Shown piece by piece: positions 7,923 to 15,083 of a stretch of 15,085 nucleotides of DNA; the stretch's first letter is position 1, and each line of letters starts with the position of its first letter. The stretch comes from JAUXFK01 sp034189035 (GTDB lineage: Bacteria; Desulfobacterota; UBA8473). The notes below the pieces were generated by a model. That model ran no database searches. It saw nothing but the letters and a program-made list of their open reading frames with translations, and was not told the DNA's origin. A program made the translations under genes and the position numbers. Location: the NCBI GenBank assembly GCA_034189035.1, contig JAXHVA010000098.1:1-15085 (forward strand), given 5' to 3'.

Positions 7923-7930
7923 ATCCTTTA
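7923..7930. repeat. Right target-site duplication ATCCTTTA
   Basis: Exact copy of 7659-7666, directly adjoining the right end of the inverted-repeat element. The match stops on both sides, so the duplication is eight bases. Confidence 0.8.
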
Positions 7931-7946
7931 TTTATACTGGATACGT

Positions 7947-9443
7947 TCAAAGGTTTTTAAAATATTTGTTTTCCAGGACCTTTATTGTAATGGGGAAATT
8001 TCCTGTTCTTTCTACCTGACAGGCTGCTGCGATTGAACCAAAATAGGCGCTTTCCCATATATCGCATCCCACTGCCATTGCTGCTGCTGAACAAGCAAGA
8101 AGTGAATCTCCTGCACCGGCAGTATCTTTAACGAAACTGTTCAAGGCTGGGATTCGATCGGTCAGCCAATCATTTTTTTCAGAAATTTCAGCATGAATTA
8201 GCAGGCCCTCTTCGCCAAGGGTAACAAGGATATTTTTGGCCAGAGATTGCCTACGTAATGCCTCAGCAACTATTACAAGTCCTGAATTAAAGTCCTTGAC
8301 TGAGAGTCGGGCTTCTTTTTCGGTTGGTGTTACCAAAGACATGTTTTTAAAACGTGAAATATCTCCAACCTGAGAGGATGACTGACTGTCGGCAACCATC
8401 ATGACATTATGTTTTAAGCAGATTTCAATTACATGATCCACCAGTGTCTGTGGAAGACACCCGTAATTAAAATCAGAGAATACTACCAGGTGAGTGTTAT
8501 CAATCAATTTGAGCAAGTCTTTTAATATTTTATCCTGTATATCTTTATGTATAAGATGATGCCGCAGATGGTTCACTCTTAAAAGTGTTTTTTCATGAGC
8601 ACGAAACCTTTGTTTTTTAATAGTTGGTCGGCTGTTGTCTTTATATAAATACGATATGACATTGTTGTAACTCAATTGCTGTTTTGCAAATTCTGCTGTG
8701 TCATCCTTTCCTGTAACAGATAAAAAATGGACGGTTGCTCCAAGCCCACTTATGTGTGCGGCTACTATTCCGGCACCGCCAAGAAAGGTCTTTGTAAAAA
8801 CAGGGGTTACAACAATAGTCGGATCTTCCTGTGACATGCCAAGGGGATCACATGTTATATACTCATCAACAATTGTGTCACCGACAACAAGTACATTCAG
8901 GTCTTTTATTTTCTCTATTTTGGAATAGAGCGTCTCCATTGAGAAATTATGTCGTTTGGCATAATTTTTCGGCAATGTTATGGTCGAATCTTTCATACGC
9001 TTTACTTCATCGCGAAGAAGGTCTATCGATGAAAAGGTTACATCGCCCGAACTGAACAATAATTTCCCTCCATATGATTCTAATACGGGTAATTCAGGAT
9101 TGTCTTTATTTTCATGCTCTTTTCCTTTTACAACAAAATCGGGTTTTAAGACTTCGATAAAATTTTCAGGGGGATCTCTCAGGATAAAAGAATAGTCAAC
9201 CCAATTGATTGAGTTAACACCTTCAAGTCTGAGCTGTTCTGACAGAAGAGCATTACCAATATCATCTGACAAAACACCCACAACTAATTGTATACCGCAC
9301 TCAGAAGCAAAACGCAGCAATCTTAAATGTCCGGGGTGGATTATATTAAAATTGCCAGATACGAATACCGTCCCTTTTTGAAAACCGGGTGATTTTCGTA
9401 ATTCCCTTATGGCTTTTAGTGAGTCTTGATGCAGTTTCCCCAT
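7947..9443 (-). CDS. Bifunctional sugar-phosphate nucleotidyltransferase / PfkB sugar kinase, domains reversed relative to HldE
   Basis: About 498 residues. Residues ~25-150 are a cytidylyltransferase-type nucleotidyltransferase: SGNFNIIHPGH (HxGH at 38-41 counted from the upstream ATG; the usual FD is FN), KPDFVVKGKEHEN and TFSSIDLL. Residues ~184-495 are a PfkB/ribokinase-type kinase: LNVLVVGDTIVDEY, GGAGIVAAHISGLGA and DTAGAGD with the catalytic Asp near 448. These are the two activities of HldE, which phosphorylates heptose-7-phosphate at C1 and then makes the NDP-heptose. In HldE the kinase comes first; here it comes second. An equivalent job on a heptose-like sugar is therefore likely, but the substrate is not proven. 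Start: AAGGA at 9450-9454 abuts the ATG at 9449 but is six bases from the ATG at 9443, so the latter is preferred. It lies 31 bases downstream of the epimerase gene. Confidence 0.88.
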   Translation of the reverse strand: MGKLHQDSLKAIRELRKSPGFQKGTVFVSGNFNIIHPGHLRLLRFASECGIQLVVGVLSDDIGNALLSEQLRLEGVNSINWVDYSFILRDPPENFIEVLKPDFVVKGKEHENKDNPELPVLESYGGKLLFSSGDVTFSSIDLLRDEVKRMKDSTITLPKNYAKRHNFSMETLYSKIEKIKDLNVLVVGDTIVDEYITCDPLGMSQEDPTIVVTPVFTKTFLGGAGIVAAHISGLGATVHFLSVTGKDDTAEFAKQQLSYNNVISYLYKDNSRPTIKKQRFRAHEKTLLRVNHLRHHLIHKDIQDKILKDLLKLIDNTHLVVFSDFNYGCLPQTLVDHVIEICLKHNVMMVADSQSSSQVGDISRFKNMSLVTPTEKEARLSVKDFNSGLVIVAEALRRQSLAKNILVTLGEEGLLIHAEISEKNDWLTDRIPALNSFVKDTAGAGDSLLACSAAAMAVGCDIWESAYFGSIAAACQVERTGNFPITIKVLENKYFKNL

Positions 9444-9449
9444 ATCCAT

Positions 9450-9454
9450 TCCTT
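9450..9454 (-). promoter_or_regulatory. Ribosome binding site deciding the start of the kinase fusion
   Basis: On the minus strand AAGGA lies six bases before the ATG at 9443 and zero bases before the ATG at 9449. Spacing favours the second, downstream ATG. Confidence 0.55.
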
Positions 9455-9480
9455 GGTATGCCTTTTAACTACTGCTGTTT

Positions 9481-10356
9481 TTATAGATTCAACTGATTGA
9501 TGTATCTTTCAATTCCTCGCGATATATCGATGAATTCCATATGGGGAAACAATCTGTATAGACGTCTGGTATCGTATTCCATATGCTTAATTCTCTTCCC
9601 CTCTGATATTTCAGTCTCCTTAAATTCAATGAAACACCTTCCCCCCAAACTGTTCTTTATCATATGAGATATCTCAAGGATGGTATGACTCTTGCCTGAA
9701 GCAAGATTGACAGTCTCATTGGTCTTACTGTTTATCGCTTCATGTGTGAGTATAAAAACATCGTCAATATAAATGAAGTCTCGTTTGTTGTTACCTGAAC
9801 CGCTAATAATAATTTTTTTATTGTATAGAGCAGATCTCACAAGTGCACTGATTGTGCTTTTTCCATCATCTCCTGGGCCATAGGTTCCTGAAAGGCGGAA
9901 AATTGTCAGGGGTATTTTCATTGGAGTAAGCATTCTCTTTAAAAGGTATTCACCTGTTAGCTTTGATATTGCGTAGTAATCATTGGGATTCGGAAGGAGA
10001 GTTTCACAGATCAAAATATTGTCAGGCAACAGCCCATATACATCCGGTGTACTAAAATAAATCACCTGAGATACCGGTCTGGTATAAAGAGAGGTGCATA
10101 TGTTTTCTATCATCTGGATGTTTTTCACCATGGCCGAATATGTATTGTCCTTCAGCCTCGTTATCGCAGCTGTAACGATAATCGTATCCTCTGGGCTTAC
10201 TGATTGAAAAGTTTCCTTAACGGAAGCCTCTGAAAGTAAATTACAATCATCGGAAGAATATCCGATGACTTCAGCGCATTTCATTGCACTAAAGCCTTTG
10301 GTGAGATAACCTCCTATAAACCCTCTGGAACCTAAGATATGGATTGTGCCAATCAT
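9481..10356 (-). CDS. NAD-dependent nucleotide-sugar epimerase/dehydratase (extended SDR)
   Basis: A 291-residue extended SDR. The nucleotide-binding motif is GSRGFIGG (GxxGxxG, residues 9-15). The catalytic pattern is present: STPDVYG (102-108), then YAISK with Tyr128 and Lys132. NLASGKSHTI and RLSGTYGPGDDGKS are typical of nucleotide-sugar epimerases and dehydratases such as the GalE/RmlB group. It should act on an NDP-activated sugar (epimerisation, dehydration or reduction) in the cytoplasm. It is somewhat short for the family (usually 300-340), with a compact C-terminal substrate domain. Its ATG lies 9 bases after the radical SAM gene's stop, with AAGGTG overlapping the region of that stop, suggesting translational coupling. 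The kinase fusion follows after 31 bases. The exact reaction cannot be assigned from sequence. Confidence 0.87.
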   Translation of the reverse strand: MIGTIHILGSRGFIGGYLTKGFSAMKCAEVIGYSSDDCNLLSEASVKETFQSVSPEDTIIVTAAITRLKDNTYSAMVKNIQMIENICTSLYTRPVSQVIYFSTPDVYGLLPDNILICETLLPNPNDYYAISKLTGEYLLKRMLTPMKIPLTIFRLSGTYGPGDDGKSTISALVRSALYNKKIIISGSGNNKRDFIYIDDVFILTHEAINSKTNETVNLASGKSHTILEISHMIKNSLGGRCFIEFKETEISEGKRIKHMEYDTRRLYRLFPHMEFIDISRGIERYINQLNL

Positions 10357-10365
10357 CTCAATATA

Positions 10366-11415
10366 TCACCTTGGCCGCAGCCAACCACACCGGTTACATC
10401 CTTCGATAGTTCCGGAAGACCGGATAATATTTTTGAATTGGGTGGCAATTTCACCACTAATAATATCTTTTAATGATGTATTCTTCACATTTCCCATGGA
10501 AACCGCCAGACAGGGGAAAAGATGTCCGTCTGAATTGATATGCACACTGGACCAGGGGAAAATACAGGGTTGAAAACATGAAGCAACATGTTCTGAATTA
10601 TTAATATATTCTATATCAGGTAATCGTTCTTCAGAATTAAGTGATGCAATCTTCGGATGAAGAAAGGCCCTTTTGCCAGAGCGAACATTATAGTCTCGAA
10701 TCTTTTCGAGTTCAGACTTTACTGTTTTAAACTGTTTTATAACAGGGGCTTTTGACTTTTTTACAATATCATCGATTGTAAACATATGATCCGCATGTTG
10801 AATAGGAGAACCTTTGGTGAATTGTAATGAATGGCTGTTACAGTTGAGCTGTTCCATACAATACTGATGAATTGCAAAGAGCTCTTTTGCATTTTCATCC
10901 AGAATAAGTGTTTTCACATCAAGTATGCATTCAGGGTGAAGTTGATCACGCTTAACAACAAAATAACGCATCATTTCTTCTAGATTATCCCAATCTCTTT
11001 TTTTTACATTGCGTATTGTATTACCGATATTGTCAATTGAAATGGATAAAACTCTAAAATTTTTAAAAGAGAGTATATAATCAATTAGATTTTTATTTAG
11101 TAAGATCCCGTTTGTTATGATATTGCAAGTGAACTTTTCTGCAACACGTGTAAACACATCGATAAAAGAGTCGTAAAGCAGGGGTTCTCCACCTGTCATC
11201 GTTACTCTGGCATACTGTGGTAATTGATTTAAGAGAGTATACCAGTCATCTGCGTCCATAGATTTTTTATCAGACCGTTTTTTCTGAAAGCAGAAAGAAC
11301 AATTAAGGTTACATCGGTTTGTTAGAATAAACACATATCTATGGGGAAACATACCAGGGGTTTCATATGCTTTCAGTGCCATTTCTTCATGTCTGTTATG
11401 GAAATCTTCTTTCAT
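10366..11415 (-). CDS. Radical SAM / SPASM protein
   Basis: A 349-residue radical SAM protein with a classical core: CNLNCSFC (Cys35, 39, 42), TGGEP (74-78), IITNGILL and LSISIDN. The C-terminal domain has Cys280, Cys284, Cys302 and CNRC (340, 343), a SPASM/twitch arrangement able to hold auxiliary Fe-S clusters. It sits in the tight core of the operon, 33 bases after the second transketolase subunit and 9 bases before the epimerase, so it is likely a pathway component. SPASM enzymes include peptide maturases and sulfatase-activating enzymes, and related radical SAM enzymes dehydrogenate or epimerise sugars. No peptide substrate gene was seen nearby, so a sugar or glycan substrate is the more natural guess, though unproven. 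The ribosome site is weak. Confidence 0.9.
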   Translation of the reverse strand: MKEDFHNRHEEMALKAYETPGMFPHRYVFILTNRCNLNCSFCFQKKRSDKKSMDADDWYTLLNQLPQYARVTMTGGEPLLYDSFIDVFTRVAEKFTCNIITNGILLNKNLIDYILSFKNFRVLSISIDNIGNTIRNVKKRDWDNLEEMMRYFVVKRDQLHPECILDVKTLILDENAKELFAIHQYCMEQLNCNSHSLQFTKGSPIQHADHMFTIDDIVKKSKAPVIKQFKTVKSELEKIRDYNVRSGKRAFLHPKIASLNSEERLPDIEYINNSEHVASCFQPCIFPWSSVHINSDGHLFPCLAVSMGNVKNTSLKDIISGEIATQFKNIIRSSGTIEGCNRCGWLRPR

Positions 11416-11448
11416 AGTATCATTATAGCGCTTTAAAATAGAAAGTTA

Positions 11449-12381
11449 TCAGCTGGGGTCGACGGCGGTCTCATTAATCTTTTCTACAATACCCTGGGGT
11501 GTAAAACCCAGTTTTTTGCAATGATCATTGTATGTGCCATACGCATTTATAAATTTATCGGGAATACAAACCGATGCATATCTGACATGCTCCATATCTG
11601 ACGTGATGCGCCGTACATCATCGCATAAACCACCGCTTAACATATGTTCCTCAACAACAACGACATGCTTTGTTTTTTCTATACTTGATCGAATTAACTC
11701 CTTATCAAGGGGTCTAATAGTATTGAGATAAATAACTTCAATACTTCTCTTGCCTGCCATAATTTCACGGGCTTTCAGTGCATTTTTTATATGCGGGCCG
11801 ACCACTAAAAGCGTAGTATCGGAACCTTCCGCTATTGTATACCCTTTCCCTATCTTAATACTCTTCGGTGAATAGTTGAAATCGTTTAATGCTTCGGGAA
11901 TACGATAATAGTTTAAAAAATCACTATTATATGCCTGTCTGAACAGAGTCTTGAATTCAACAGCACTGCTTGGGTAGAATAACCGTACATTTTGCAGGGT
12001 TTTGAATAGCGCAAAATCGCCATAGCAATGATGTGTGCATCCCAGGTTGGAATAATCAAAAGCAGACCCCACTGTAATAATATTCCCTCCCAGTCTTTGG
12101 TAGCAGAAATCAAGCTTAATCTGTTCAAAACTCCGTTCAACAAGAAAAGGTGATATTGTATGGACAACAGGGTAGAAACCCATCTTCGAAAGGCCTGCCG
12201 CAATACTGACAATTGTCGGCTCACAGATCCCTATATTATAAAAGCGACCAGGGCAAGCTTTTGCAAAGGGCTGTAAAATAAAATGGCTGATATCACCTAT
12301 TAGGACAATCAGATTTTCATCTTCTTTTCCCACTTCCAGCACTGTATCGGCAAATTCCTGACGGATTGATTTCTGTTTCAT
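11449..12381 (-). CDS. Transketolase, C-terminal subunit (pyrimidine-binding and C-terminal domains)
   Basis: A 310-residue protein forming the second half of a split transketolase. GICEPTIVSIAAGLS carries the conserved Glu (residue 54) that activates thiamine diphosphate. GCTHHCYGDFALFKTL (~114-128) corresponds to the substrate-channel motif. The last ~120 residues have the transketolase C-terminal fold (TTLLVVGPHI, VVVVEEHMLSGGL). With the N-terminal subunit it should form an alpha2beta2 enzyme that moves two-carbon ketol units between sugars. Its ATG overlaps the partner's stop by four bases (ATGA), so the two are translationally coupled and made in equal amounts. The presence of a dedicated pair in a polysaccharide operon suggests an activity for a special sugar rather than the pentose-phosphate pathway. 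The donor and acceptor sugars are unknown. Confidence 0.92.
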   Translation of the reverse strand: MKQKSIRQEFADTVLEVGKEDENLIVLIGDISHFILQPFAKACPGRFYNIGICEPTIVSIAAGLSKMGFYPVVHTISPFLVERSFEQIKLDFCYQRLGGNIITVGSAFDYSNLGCTHHCYGDFALFKTLQNVRLFYPSSAVEFKTLFRQAYNSDFLNYYRIPEALNDFNYSPKSIKIGKGYTIAEGSDTTLLVVGPHIKNALKAREIMAGKRSIEVIYLNTIRPLDKELIRSSIEKTKHVVVVEEHMLSGGLCDDVRRITSDMEHVRYASVCIPDKFINAYGTYNDHCKKLGFTPQGIVEKINETAVDPS

Positions 12382-13160
12382 AACAACGCCTCCATTATTT
12401 TTGTGTATTCCTCCTTGTCAGGAATTCGGTGATGCCACGGTCCGTGTCCTTCCAGCATGGGTACACCTTTCCCTTTCACTGTCTTCGCAAGAATCACCGA
12501 AGGCTGTCCAGTAAGAGAGAAAGTGACATTACTCACTGCTTTTTCAATGCTTTCTTCAGAATGTCCATCTATGATTTCAACATTCCAGCCAAATGCCTTC
12601 CACTTTTCAGGCAGATCATCTCGTGGCATAAGCTGGGTTGCAGATTCATTCCAGTCAACAATTACGCACATATTCCCCAGTTGCAAATTGTTTGCAACAT
12701 TTGCCGATTCCCATACTGTACCTTCGTGACACTCCCCATCGCCGACTAAAATAATTACTCTATTATTCTGATTACGAACCCTAAGACCCAGTGCAATACC
12801 AACGGAAAACGGAAGGCCATGTCCCAGTGAACCGGTCGAGGCCTCCACTCCAGGTACTCTTGTGCAATCAGGATGCTCTCCTAAAATTCCTTCTGGTGTA
12901 CAAAAATCGTTGATGTCTTTTTTTGATAAAAAACCATGCTGTTCCAAGACAACATATAAGGCAAGGCATCCATGACCCTTGCTCAAGATAAAATAATCAC
13001 GATCATTCCATTCCGGGTTGCCAGCATCAAATTTCAGTATTTTTTTATACAAAAGAGATACAATATCCACGATGGAAAATGCACTAGGGATATGTCCGTC
13101 CCGTCCTTTGACAACCATATCAACAATTTTTCTTCTTAAATTCGTATTGAGTAACGTCAT
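12378..13160 (-). CDS. Transketolase, N-terminal subunit (thiamine diphosphate-binding)
   Basis: A 260-residue protein matching the first domain of transketolase. GHIPSAFS (~22-29), SKGHG (60-64) and GSLGHGLP (110-117) are conserved substrate and cofactor motifs. GDGECHEG (140-147) together with VDWN (168-171) form the thiamine-diphosphate/magnesium motif. GHGPWHHRIPDKEEY near the end is typical of the family. It needs the C-terminal subunit encoded next, whose start overlaps its stop. The ATG is one base after the FkbM gene's stop, with GGAG eight bases upstream. Split transketolases are known, for example the apulose-4-phosphate transketolase pair AptA/AptB, and similar pairs occur in cell-surface sugar loci. 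The family call is firm; the sugar is not known. Confidence 0.92.
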   Translation of the reverse strand: MTLLNTNLRRKIVDMVVKGRDGHIPSAFSIVDIVSLLYKKILKFDAGNPEWNDRDYFILSKGHGCLALYVVLEQHGFLSKKDINDFCTPEGILGEHPDCTRVPGVEASTGSLGHGLPFSVGIALGLRVRNQNNRVIILVGDGECHEGTVWESANVANNLQLGNMCVIVDWNESATQLMPRDDLPEKWKAFGWNVEIIDGHSEESIEKAVSNVTFSLTGQPSVILAKTVKGKGVPMLEGHGPWHHRIPDKEEYTKIMEALL

Positions 13161-13161
13161 T

Positions 13162-14028
13162 TCAAGAACTCCAAGGCATTTCAGGTTTACAACTTATAAA
13201 AAGGGAACCCTCATGATAGCTTGTGGGCATATCATTCATTTCAATTACCTGTTTCCAGTTTTTCTTTTGTGAAAAGAGGTTAACGTCTATCTCTTTAAAA
13301 TGGTGGAAAACTATGTCTGCATTTTCTTGGTCTTGGATCTCAATCATTGCGTCTGTATTGATCCAATCTTCATGAACAGTACTTGATAAAGCCTCTTTTT
13401 CCTGTCCTTCTATATCCATCTTTACAAAATCAATACCCTTTAATAAAGGCCTGAATGGCGTAAGGTTGACTTTAAAATATTCAAGCTCACCATAGGGATT
13501 GTTCTTTGAACCTCTAACATGACTGCTCATAGTATTCCCGACTACTCTGATAAAATCTATCTTGCCCGTTCTGTCGGATATTGCCATATTAACAGCCCGG
13601 ATGTCAGTAATATTATTATGTGAAAAATTCTCATTTAATAGCTTGAAATGAACCGGATCAGGTTCATAACATGTAACCTTGTATCCGCATTTACTCATAA
13701 TAATTGAGTGTAATCCGAGATTCGCTCCCAGATCCAAAACTTTGCGGTAGCGGTTTCTATTTGCCCAATAAAAACTGAAGATTATCAGCTCATCCAAATC
13801 AAAGAGGTTTAAGGTACTGATGGTATCTCCCAACTGGTGATAAGGAAATATCAAATCACCAAAAGGCTCAAATTCCACAACACATTTATCGGGTTGCGAA
13901 AAAGTTCTTTCCGTCTCTTTCCGTATAGCTAATTTCAAAAAGATATGTAATTCCGAATCCGGAGCATGATGTTCGGTTATCTTTGGAAGGGCTTTAAACA
14001 AATTACTGAACAAGTCACTTTTTTTCAT
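13162..14028 (-). CDS. FkbM-family SAM-dependent methyltransferase
   Basis: A 288-residue class I methyltransferase. VLDLGANLGLHS (97-108) is SAM-binding motif I, CYEPDPVHFKLL (120-131) is motif II, and FVKMDIEGQEKEAL (201-214) is the FkbM signature with its Asp and Glu. FkbM enzymes O-methylate hydroxyls on sugars or polyketides and are frequent in lipopolysaccharide and capsule loci. The ~90-residue N-terminal extension before the fold is variable among relatives. Its start overlaps the SDR gene's end by 14 bases, and its stop is one base before the transketolase N-subunit start, so it is embedded in the operon. It probably methylates the sugar or glycan made by the locus; the exact hydroxyl is unknown. 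Confidence 0.9.
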   Translation of the reverse strand: MKKSDLFSNLFKALPKITEHHAPDSELHIFLKLAIRKETERTFSQPDKCVVEFEPFGDLIFPYHQLGDTISTLNLFDLDELIIFSFYWANRNRYRKVLDLGANLGLHSIIMSKCGYKVTCYEPDPVHFKLLNENFSHNNITDIRAVNMAISDRTGKIDFIRVVGNTMSSHVRGSKNNPYGELEYFKVNLTPFRPLLKGIDFVKMDIEGQEKEALSSTVHEDWINTDAMIEIQDQENADIVFHHFKEIDVNLFSQKKNWKQVIEMNDMPTSYHEGSLFISCKPEMPWSS

Positions 14029-14866
14029 AAGATTTTCCGTTTTTTAAAATTTTATCATTGCCATACCTTCGTAATTTATACATATCATATTCTTCTAAAA
14101 GGGCTTTTGAAAGTATCTCAGTGCCCCAGGAATCGAAGACAACACTGAAATTACGCCCGCTGACAATTTCATGGGGTGAGTCTATAATCCAATCACAGCA
14201 GTCAAGTACCTCATTCATCGGCGTACATTCATCACTAGAAAGTTTACATTTTGTCTTTTCATAATTGTCACCGGCAAGCTCCTTTGCATTGAGTGTAGCT
14301 TTATGAATCTTTGTTTTAACCCAACCAGGACCGACAATCGAAAATCGTGTGTCAGGAATCTCCGCATCAAGTAATTCACACATTTTGATTAAGGCTATCT
14401 TAGAAATTGTATAGGCTGAATAATTTACTGTTGCATTATTGGTGCCTCCACCTGCAAAAAAAAGTACAATGGGGCCCAACTTACTCTTCATATTTCTATA
14501 GGGCAACAGGCGGTGAACAATTTCTAATTGCCTTGTAAAATTTGATTTGACCGAATTTTCCCATTCTATAAAATCACATTGAAGAAAAGGACCCACGGGT
14601 TCCTGTTTTCCTGGACATAGAACGAGGACATCCCATTGTTGAATAGCGTTTACTATCTTAGAGCATGCATGATGTATGGACTCTCTATCTTCCAGGTCGC
14701 AATGCATGAGCCTGACGCCTTTTTTCATCAGGTTATCCACAGCATTGGAATCCGTTCTGTATGTACCGACAATATTCCATTTTTTAGAGATCCATCGAAT
14801 ACACATGGCTTCTCCGACATCACTCGATGCGGAAATAATGACAACGTTTGGCTTTTTTATACCCAT
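14015..14866 (-). CDS. SDR-family oxidoreductase with atypical active site
   Basis: A 283-residue classical-type short-chain dehydrogenase/reductase. The Rossmann motif is ISASSDVGEA (11-20), where the usual TGxxxGxG has lost its first Gly. CDLED (56-60) and LVLCPG (81-86) follow the family pattern. YTISK (Tyr152, Lys156) and Asn109 supply three of the four catalytic residues. The position 13 residues before Tyr152, normally Ser, is Gly139 in the run FFAGGG. Reaction: probably NAD(P)-dependent reduction or oxidation of a sugar hydroxyl/keto group, here plausibly linked to the transketolase product. The ATG is strongly supported by GAGG at 14873-14876, six bases upstream, and an in-frame stop just before it. 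It is the first complete gene of the tight core operon and overlaps the methyltransferase by 14 bases. Confidence 0.88.
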   Translation of the reverse strand: MGIKKPNVVIISASSDVGEAMCIRWISKKWNIVGTYRTDSNAVDNLMKKGVRLMHCDLEDRESIHHACSKIVNAIQQWDVLVLCPGKQEPVGPFLQCDFIEWENSVKSNFTRQLEIVHRLLPYRNMKSKLGPIVLFFAGGGTNNATVNYSAYTISKIALIKMCELLDAEIPDTRFSIVGPGWVKTKIHKATLNAKELAGDNYEKTKCKLSSDECTPMNEVLDCCDWIIDSPHEIVSGRNFSVVFDSWGTEILSKALLEEYDMYKLRRYGNDKILKNGKSYEKK

Positions 14867-14978
14867 ATATTACCTCGATATTCAAAGGGTATAGAGTATT
14901 ACTCCTCCTACAAATATGAGAAATTTATGAAATCAATACCCTCGTTAGGCATTCAGCCGATTGATATCGGATATCGTA
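14867..14978 (-). promoter_or_regulatory. 112-base leader between two minus-strand genes
   Basis: Besides the SDR gene's GAGG ribosome site, it holds a second, stronger AGGAGGAGT (14901-14909, minus strand) with no ATG, GTG or TTG at usual spacing. It also has inverted repeats GAGTA-T-TACTC (14894-14904) and CCGAT-ATCA-ATCGG (about 14957-14970). No clear promoter pair was recognised. It could be a leader with structure controlling the operon, or a remnant of a lost start. Confidence 0.3.
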
Positions 14979-15083
14979 TTATTTCTGAGCGAAGATTACC
15001 AGATGCCAACCAATAAGTTTGCTGAGAATAAGAAAAACAGGCCGTGGTATATAATCATAAATTTTTGCCCATCCGGCCCCAAA
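14979..15083 (-). CDS. C-terminal fragment of a gene continuing past the window (possible methyltransferase tail)
   Basis: A minus-strand frame is open from the right edge for 34 codons and ends in TAA at 14979-14981. The visible residues are FGAGWAKIYDYI, then a hydrophobic stretch PRPVFLILSKLIGWHLVIFA and a final QK. A tail of this type, ending in GWHLV plus a basic end, is seen in some class I SAM methyltransferases, but 34 residues are too few to assign. The spacing of 112 bases to the SDR start and the same orientation fit an upstream operon gene. Low certainty that it is coding at all. Confidence 0.4.
   Translation of the reverse strand, partial: FGAGWAKIYDYIPRPVFLILSKLIGWHLVIFAQK

Noticed and set aside
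7733..7960. 75-codon plus-strand frame across the element as a real gene
   Set aside because: Promoter- and ribosome-like sites precede it, but it is mostly repeat sequence, runs past the element into the kinase gene's antisense strand and resembles no family I know. Reported only as a possible transcript.
2982..11415. RiPP (ribosomal peptide) biosynthesis system based on the three SPASM proteins
   Set aside because: No short Cys- or Gly-rich precursor frame with a ribosome site was found in the gaps, and there is no RRE-like partner, protease or peptide exporter. Neighbours are sugar enzymes.
14636..15016. 126-codon plus-strand frame at the right end
   Set aside because: Most of it is antisense to the SDR gene, which has clear motifs and a strong ribosome site. 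No recognisable protein features.
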